Origin: Treponema sp.
GTDB lineage: Bacteria > Spirochaetota > Spirochaetia > Treponematales > Breznakiellaceae
Assembly: GCA_031257715.1 (NCBI GenBank)
Contig: JAIROE010000047.1
Span: forward strand, 1 to 7,269
Length of the DNA: 7,269 nt
Direction: 5' to 3'
The notes beneath the pieces were generated by a model, which worked only from the letters and a program-made list of their open reading frames with translations, did no database searches and had not been told where the DNA came from. Positions 1-4,552 of this stretch are shown one piece after another. Made by a program: the position numbers and the translations under genes. Numbering within the stretch: position 1 is the stretch's first letter; the number at the start of each line of letters is the position of its first letter.

Positions 1-1637
1 CCCCCAAAACTTTTCTTGTCCAGTACAAACTCGACGGGGCAAGTCTTGAATTGCAGTACGAGAAGGGAAAACTCGGGTATGCCGTTACCCGCGGGGACGG
101 GATCACGGGGGACGAGATAACCGCCAACGCCCGGCGCATGGGCGGGGTAATAACGGAACTGGATGTTCCCTTTTCAGGCGGGGTGCGGGGCGAGGTGGTG
201 ATGACCCGTGAGGTATGGAAGAAGAAATACCCCGGCAAGGCAAACTGCCGCAACGCCGCCAACGGCATCATGAGGCGCAAGGACGGGACGGGCTGCGAGG
301 ATCTCAAGCTCATTGTTTACGACGCCGCCGCCTCCGGGGACGACGGTTATTTCGGTGATGAAAAGGAAAAGATAGCATGGTTAACCGCCCGAGGATTTGA
401 GTTAACGGTTACAAGGGAATTTTCCGATCCTGAAGAGATCATCGCCTGGCGGGCGAAGATTGCCGGGGAACGGGACAGGCTCCCTGTCGATATAGACGGT
501 CTTGTGGTAAAGGACACCGCGGTGGATATGGCGGATCTGAGGAGGACGCGGCCCGAAAAGCAGATAGCCTTCAAATTTGAACTGGAGACCGCTTTCAGCA
601 TACTCAGGGAAGTCCTCTGGAGCGAATCGGGAGCCACCTACACGCCCATAGGGGTGGTGGACCCGGTGCGGCTTGCGGGAACCACCGTCCAGCGGGCAAA
701 CCTCAACAACCCCGACATGATACGGGCCATGGGACTCAGAATAGGATCTGCCGTCTCCGTGGTAAAACGGGGGGAAATTATTCCCAAGATAGAGGGGCCC
801 GCGCCTGCGGGGGCACTGGCCGAAGGGGAGCTGAAGGACATTGTGTTTCCCCGCCGCTGCGATGTCTGCGGAACGGATCTCGTGGACGGCGGTACCAGGC
901 TGTACTGTCCCAATCTTCTTTGCCCCAAGCGGCTTCATCACCGTCTTGAAAAATGGACGTCCGTTCTTGACATACGGGAACTGGGCGACAAGCTGCTCCG
1001 CCGGCTCTTCGACAGGAAGCGGGTTACCCGTATCGCCGATCTCTACACGCTGGAGGCGGGAGAGCTTGCCGAATACGAAAGGATGGGGGAGCTTTCCGCC
1101 GCCAAAGTCATACGCCACATCAGGATGCCCAGACAGTTGTCCCTTGCCGCTTTTGTGGCGGGTTTTGATCTTGAGGGGGTGGGGGAGCTTGTCATGGAAA
1201 AGGTTACGGACGCGGGCTTTGACACGCTGGAAAAACTCAGGGCCGCCTCCGTTTCCGAAATCTCCGCCGTCTACGGACTGGGGGACATTACCGCCGGTGT
1301 CATCGTTCAGGGCCTTAAAGAAACGGCAGGGGAAATGGACGATGTTCTTGCTTCGGGGATCATCAGTATAGCCCCGCCGCCGTCCGGAGAATCGCGGCCC
1401 CTGCGGGGGCTTTCCTTCTGTTTTACGGGGGAGCTTGCCTCGATGAGGCGGCAGCAGGCGGAAGAAAAAGTGAAAAGCCTTGGCGGTTCGACCAGGTCTT
1501 CGGTGGTGAAGGATCTTTCATACCTTGTGACCAACGATCCCGAATCGGGATCATCGAAAAATAAAAGGGCCCGTGAGCTGGGCATATCCGTTATTGATGA
1601 GGAGCGTTTTCTTGCCCTCATCGCATCAGGAGTATAG
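1..1637 (+). CDS. ligA: NAD-dependent DNA ligase LigA, 5' end truncated by the window edge
   Basis: Seals nicks in duplex DNA using NAD+, in replication and repair. The frame is open from base 3, upstream of any start codon. The adenylated-lysine motif KLDG lies at bases 27-38, which in this family is near residue 115, so about 110 residues (the NMN-binding domain Ia and the start of the adenylation domain) are off the edge. Visible in order: TRGDG (87-101), VRGE (183-194), DGLVVK (495-512) and AFKFE (567-581) of the nucleotidyltransferase; an OB fold with the PVRLAG region (about 645-830); a four-Cys zinc finger with Cys codons at 858, 867, 906 and 921; helix-hairpin-helix repeats (about 950-1340); and a C-terminal BRCT domain (about 1398-1634). 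The stop is TAG. Several usually constant stretches differ: NCRNAANGIMRR replaces the usual NPRN-AAGSLRQ, and NLNN replaces TLHN. It may therefore be a divergent or second LigA. The family call is firm. Confidence 0.93.
   Translation, partial: PKTFLVQYKLDGASLELQYEKGKLGYAVTRGDGITGDEITANARRMGGVITELDVPFSGGVRGEVVMTREVWKKKYPGKANCRNAANGIMRRKDGTGCEDLKLIVYDAAASGDDGYFGDEKEKIAWLTARGFELTVTREFSDPEEIIAWRAKIAGERDRLPVDIDGLVVKDTAVDMADLRRTRPEKQIAFKFELETAFSILREVLWSESGATYTPIGVVDPVRLAGTTVQRANLNNPDMIRAMGLRIGSAVSVVKRGEIIPKIEGPAPAGALAEGELKDIVFPRRCDVCGTDLVDGGTRLYCPNLLCPKRLHHRLEKWTSVLDIRELGDKLLRRLFDRKRVTRIADLYTLEAGELAEYERMGELSAAKVIRHIRMPRQLSLAAFVAGFDLEGVGELVMEKVTDAGFDTLEKLRAASVSEISAVYGLGDITAGVIVQGLKETAGEMDDVLASGIISIAPPPSGESRPLRGLSFCFTGELASMRRQQAEEKVKSLGGSTRSSVVKDLSYLVTNDPESGSSKNKRARELGISVIDEERFLALIASGV
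1628..1632 (+). promoter_or_regulatory. Ribosome binding site for the GH20 gene
   Basis: AGGAG sits inside the last codons of the ligase gene, 7 bases before the ATG at 1640. It fixes that start and suggests translation of the hexosaminidase from the ligase transcript. Confidence 0.75.
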
Positions 1638-1639
1638 AC

Positions 1640-3163
1640 ATGAATACCTTGTGTTTCGACCTTGTCCCGAAACCCGCGTCCGTGAAGGCCGCCGGGGGCT
1701 GTTTCCGCCTTTCGGCTCTTCCCTCCCTTGAAGGCGGCCCTTTTGCCGCCGAGTGCGGGGTTTTTGAGGAACAGATCCGCGGCGTTTTTTCCCGTGCCGG
1801 AAAAGGGGACGGGAAAGTGAAAAGCGCCCCTGGAAAACTGCGCTGCGTCAGGGATAAGGGGTTTGCCGAAGAGGCGTACCGGCTCCGTATTGAGGACGGC
1901 CTTGTCACGGTCGCCGCCTCGTCGGGAAGCGGTGCGTACCACGGCCTTCAAACCCTGCGTCAGCTCATCCTTTCGGGGGAAGATCTGCGGGCCCGTTCGG
2001 GCGGGGACGCCGCCGAAATCCCCCTTGCCGAGATTGAGGATGGCCCCCGTTTTTCCTGGCGCGGTTTTATGCTGGACTGTTCCCGGCACTATTTTACCGC
2101 CGGCTTTGTCAAGAAGATCATCGACGCGCTTTCCCTTCACCATATCAACCGGTTCCACTGGCACCTTACCGACGATCAGGGCTGGCGCCTGCCGGTTCAG
2201 GGGTATCCCCTTCTCACCGAAACCGGATCATGGCGGAAGGAACTCCGCAGCGGGAAGAGTGAGGGCGGCTTCTACACCGAGGAGGAGATCCGCGATGTTG
2301 TGCGTTTCGCTTCCCTTCGTCATGTGGATGTCATTCCCGAGGTGGATCTTCCGGGCCATACCCTTTCGGTCCTGACAGCCTATCCCTTTCTGGGCTGTAC
2401 AGGCGGCCCCTACGAGACGGAGGATCGCTTCGGAATTTATGAGGATGTACTGTGCGCCGGCAACGACGGGATCTTCGATTTCGCCGCCTCGGTTTTCGAT
2501 ACGCTTGCGAAATTTTTCCCGTCCCGCTGGGTGCACATCGGGGGGGATGAGGTGCTTTTTAACCGCTGGGAAGCCTGCCCCAGGTGCCGGAAGCGGCTTG
2601 CCGAAACGGGGCTTTCCAGTCCCCGCGAACTGCAAAGCTGGATTACGGCGCGGCTTTCGGCCATTCTTTCAGAGAAGGGAAAGATTCCCATAGGCTGGGA
2701 CGAAATTCTTGAAGACAGCCCGCTCTTTCCCCTCCCCGCCGAAACGGTGATCATGTCCTGGCGGGGAAAGGAAGGGGGCCGCGAAGCGGCGCGGCGGGGC
2801 CGGCGCGTCATCATGAGCCCCAATACCGAGGGCTGTTATCTTGATTACAAACATTCAGGCGATCCCGAAGAGCCGGGACAATTGGGGATTTCCCCCCTCA
2901 AGGCGATCTACGGCATGGACCCGGCAGACGGAACGAGCGCCGGAGAAGCGGATCTGATCCTTGGCGGACAGGCCAACCTCTGGACCGAGCTTGTTTATGC
3001 CGGAAAAATCGCCGAATACATGATCTTTCCCCGTGTCTGCGCCCTGGCCGAGGCGCTCTGGAATCCCGGGGGAACGGACGGTTTTGAGGATTTTATCCGC
3101 CGGCTTTCCGCGCATCGCCCGAGACTTGACGCGCTGGATCTGCTGTACTACCGGGGAACCTGA
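1640..3163 (+). CDS. Beta-N-acetylhexosaminidase, glycoside hydrolase family 20
   Basis: Removes terminal beta-linked GlcNAc or GalNAc from oligosaccharides by substrate-assisted catalysis. The 507 residues comprise an N-terminal GH20b-type alpha/beta domain (about 7-132) and a TIM-barrel catalytic domain (about 134-475). The catalytic pair is Asp303-Glu304 in HIGGDE. Other active-site residues match those known from the Streptomyces plicatus enzyme: Arg141 (RGFMLD), Asp178/Asp179 (HLTDDQGW), His240 (DLPGH), Trp353 (GWDE), Trp374 (SWRG), Tyr400 and Asp402 (YLDY), and Trp448 and Glu450 (NLWTE). It should be active. The N-terminus (MNTLCFDLVPKP) has no signal peptide or lipobox, so it is probably cytoplasmic and would act on imported oligosaccharides or recycled cell-wall fragments; the substrate is inferred. 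The ATG start has an AGGAG site 7 bases upstream and lies 2 bases after the ligase stop, so it is probably co-transcribed with it. Confidence 0.95.
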   Translation: MNTLCFDLVPKPASVKAAGGCFRLSALPSLEGGPFAAECGVFEEQIRGVFSRAGKGDGKVKSAPGKLRCVRDKGFAEEAYRLRIEDGLVTVAASSGSGAYHGLQTLRQLILSGEDLRARSGGDAAEIPLAEIEDGPRFSWRGFMLDCSRHYFTAGFVKKIIDALSLHHINRFHWHLTDDQGWRLPVQGYPLLTETGSWRKELRSGKSEGGFYTEEEIRDVVRFASLRHVDVIPEVDLPGHTLSVLTAYPFLGCTGGPYETEDRFGIYEDVLCAGNDGIFDFAASVFDTLAKFFPSRWVHIGGDEVLFNRWEACPRCRKRLAETGLSSPRELQSWITARLSAILSEKGKIPIGWDEILEDSPLFPLPAETVIMSWRGKEGGREAARRGRRVIMSPNTEGCYLDYKHSGDPEEPGQLGISPLKAIYGMDPADGTSAGEADLILGGQANLWTELVYAGKIAEYMIFPRVCALAEALWNPGGTDGFEDFIRRLSAHRPRLDALDLLYYRGT

Positions 3164-3170
3164 CAATTGA

Positions 3171-3204
3171 GGCTGTTCCAAAACCGGCGGGTTTTGGAAC
3201 AGCC
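3171..3204. terminator. Bidirectional terminator hairpin between convergent genes
   Basis: A perfect 14-bp inverted repeat (GGCTGTTCCAAAAC and its reverse complement) flanks a 6-base loop, CGGCGG. It lies 7 bases after the GH20 stop and 17 bases beyond the stop of the minus-strand gene, so it can serve both. On the plus strand it is followed by CCGGTTTT, a weak T run. On the minus strand there is no clear T run, so it could also act as an mRNA 3'-end stabiliser. AAAACCGG at 3180-3187 could alternatively pair with CCGGTTTT at 3205-3212. Confidence 0.75.
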
Positions 3205-3221
3205 CCGGTTTTCAACAATTT

Positions 3222-3848
3222 TCAATAGGTGTTTTCGTCCATGGCCTGGAAGCGGCCGCGTACATCCTCAAGGAGGCGGAGTTCCCGGCCGATGGTTTTT
3301 CCGTAATCAAGCGCCCCTTCCTCCATCCTGAATACCTCGTCTTCCCAGTTCTGTACCCTGACGAGGTTGATGTACCTGAAGCGGCCTTCCCGTGCCCTGT
3401 CCGCCCAGGTTTCCGCCTCCTGCCAGTAGTAAAGGGCGGTACGGAAGCAGGTTTCGGCGGTTTCAATACTTTCAAGGTTCTGCTCTTTCCATGGGGCGTT
3501 GTAGAAATAGGCCCGCCGTTTGTTCCACTTGTTTCCCAAATAAAGGTACTGTTCCACAAGTTTCAGATTGATGTGCATGTTAAAAAGGTAACGGTATTTT
3601 TCCCACTGGATCTCGTTCTCGATGAGGGCAAGGGCGTAAAGGGGATTGCAGAAATCGGCCTTGAGGGCCTTTTCCAGCCAGTAGATGTTTTCCATAGTGT
3701 CGTCGGGGTACTGGTTGTAATGGATGTGGTAGAGGCGGTAATACTGTTCCTTGTAGGTGACAAACCAGGCCTCAAGGGAGGACGCGGAAAGGGCAAGGAG
3801 GACCGAGGCGGCCAAAAACCTTGCGGGAAAACGTATGGGGCCTTTCAT
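3222..3848 (-). CDS. Exported helical protein of unknown function, rich in aromatic residues
   Basis: I do not recognise the family. The 208-residue product starts with a signal peptide: basic MKGPIRFPAR, a hydrophobic core (about 11-23), and a likely cleavage just after Ala27 (SSLEA/W). There is no lipobox Cys, so it should be released into the periplasm or beyond. The mature part is predicted helical and strikingly aromatic, with sixteen Tyr between residues 32 and 141 and several Trp. Two segments, about 52-75 and 127-152, resemble TPR-like helical hairpins (for example WLEKALKADFCNP), but no clean TPR consensus is visible. The ATG at 3846-3848 overlaps the TGA of tmk as ATGA, so translation is probably coupled; only a weak GAAAG precedes it. 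The frame extends 12 codons further upstream to another ATG inside tmk, but that would put a charged stretch before the signal peptide. The gene is likely real; its role is unknown. Confidence 0.82.
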   Translation of the reverse strand: MKGPIRFPARFLAASVLLALSASSLEAWFVTYKEQYYRLYHIHYNQYPDDTMENIYWLEKALKADFCNPLYALALIENEIQWEKYRYLFNMHINLKLVEQYLYLGNKWNKRRAYFYNAPWKEQNLESIETAETCFRTALYYWQEAETWADRAREGRFRYINLVRVQNWEDEVFRMEEGALDYGKTIGRELRLLEDVRGRFQAMDENTY

Positions 3849-4471
3849 GCTTTCAATATCGGCATGAGGGAGAGCGCTCTCCACACTTCTCCCGCAACTT
3901 CTTCGGGGGAACGGGAAGCGTCTACGGTAACAAGGAGAGTCCCCCCGTCCTGAAACCGGGGAAGAATTTCGCGGTAACGTTCCCGGACGCGGGCCTGAAA
4001 TTGAGGATATTCGTATATATCGCGTTTCTCCCGGTTTTTCATCCGTTCAAGGGCTGTTTCGCTTTCGAGATCAAAAAAAATGATGAGTTCAGGCGCGGGA
4101 AACCCTTCGTTGAGGATACGGGGAAGTTCCCCTCCCAGGGCCAGTCCCTGATACACCAGGGAAGAAGGAACGTAGCGGTCGGAAACGACCAACTCGCCCC
4201 GGCCCGCCCTTTCGGCGATGCCGCCTGCCGCGTAGAGGTGTTCCCCCCTGTCGGCGGCGAAAAGCCGGGCGACGGTCTCCGGCGTGAGCGCGGGATCTCC
4301 CCCCAGCGCCGAACGGATAAGCCTGCCTACAGGACCATCCGTAGGCTCACTGGTGAGGAAAAACGCGGGAAAAGAGGATGCTTCCAGCCGTTTCCTCAGC
4401 AGTCCCATCTGTGTGGTAGTTCCGCTTCCGTCACCGCCTTCAAAAACGGCAAAATTCCGCAGGATGTTCAT
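3845..4471 (-). CDS. tmk: Thymidylate kinase (dTMP kinase)
   Basis: Phosphorylates dTMP to dTDP with ATP, an essential cytosolic step to dTTP. The 208 residues match the usual family length. Visible motifs: the P-loop EGGDGSGTTTQ (11-21); EPTDGPVGRLIR (42-53), where most bacteria have REPGG; FAADRGEHL (71-79); the family signature DRYVPSSLVYQG (98-109); a beta strand ending FFDL (132-135); and a basic lid region (about 143-166) rich in Arg and Lys. The P-loop is unusual: residue 18, normally the Walker A Lys (GSGKTTQ), is Thr, coded ACT at bases 4420-4418. The rest of the fold is intact, so I infer a working variant, not a dead gene. The start ATG is preceded by AGGG with a 6-base gap. The stop overlaps the next gene's start, making a two-gene unit with the exported protein. 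Confidence 0.94.
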   Translation of the reverse strand: MNILRNFAVFEGGDGSGTTTQMGLLRKRLEASSFPAFFLTSEPTDGPVGRLIRSALGGDPALTPETVARLFAADRGEHLYAAGGIAERAGRGELVVSDRYVPSSLVYQGLALGGELPRILNEGFPAPELIIFFDLESETALERMKNREKRDIYEYPQFQARVRERYREILPRFQDGGTLLVTVDASRSPEEVAGEVWRALSLMPILKA

Positions 4472-4477
4472 ACATTA

Positions 4478-4481
4478 CCCT
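4478..4481 (-). promoter_or_regulatory. Candidate ribosome binding site for tmk
   Basis: AGGG on the minus strand lies 6 bases before the tmk ATG. It shares three bases with the candidate -10 element of the tmk promoter (4479-4484), so the two readings conflict: if that promoter is used, this site would not be in the mRNA. Confidence 0.4.
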
Positions 4482-4507
4482 ATAGCACAAAATTCCCGCT
4501 ATGGCAA
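4479..4507 (-). promoter_or_regulatory. Candidate sigma-70 type promoter for tmk
   Basis: Reading the minus strand, TTGCCA (4507-4502; 5 of 6 to TTGACA) is followed after 17 bases by TATAGG (4484-4479; 4 of 6), with an extended -10 TGC just before it. Transcription would begin about 4473-4471, essentially at the tmk ATG, implying a leaderless or near-leaderless mRNA. This is read by eye and not tested. Confidence 0.4.
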
Positions 4508-4530
4508 ATGAAGGGACGGTGTGTTATCCT
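4502..4530 (+). promoter_or_regulatory. Candidate promoter for the TamB-like gene
   Basis: An extended -10, TGT followed by TATCCT (4525-4530), lies 17 bases after TGGCAA (4502-4507), a poor -35 (3 of 6). The start would fall near 4537, giving a leader of about 15 bases that contains the GGAGA site. The -35 hexamer is the same six bases used by the candidate tmk promoter on the other strand. Confidence 0.35.
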
Positions 4531-4543
4531 TTTCAGCAGGGCC

Positions 4544-4548
4544 GGAGA
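4544..4548 (+). promoter_or_regulatory. Ribosome binding site selecting the GTG start of the TamB-like gene
   Basis: GGAGA ends 4 bases before GTG at 4553. The in-frame ATG at 4508 has no such site, and the later in-frame TTG codons at 4604 and 4625 have none or a poorly spaced one, so GTG is the preferred start. Confidence 0.55.
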
Positions 4549-4552
4549 TACT

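Noticed and set aside
402..1118. Long minus-strand open frame (238 codons) antisense to the DNA ligase
   Set aside because: It lies wholly within a gene with clear motifs. The translation shows no recognisable domain, and long antisense frames are expected with this GC-rich codon use.
1307..2164. Minus-strand open frame (285 codons) across the ligA-GH20 junction
   Set aside because: It overlaps two well-supported genes antisense, has no domain and no convincing start site. It is a shadow frame.
3849..3884. Twelve-codon N-terminal extension of the exported protein (upstream in-frame ATG)
   Set aside because: It would bury the signal peptide behind a charged stretch and overlap tmk more deeply. 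The ATGA overlap with a clean signal-peptide start at 3848 is much more plausible.
3573..3953. Plus-strand frame with a hydrophobic stretch, antisense to the exported protein and the end of tmk
   Set aside because: The hydrophobic segment is the complement of a coding region with a better-supported gene; no ribosome binding site or homology was recognised.
4508..4552. Upstream ATG as the start of the TamB-like gene
   Set aside because: No ribosome binding site precedes it and it falls between the candidate -35 and -10 elements. GTG at 4553 has GGAGA at suitable spacing. It cannot be fully excluded.
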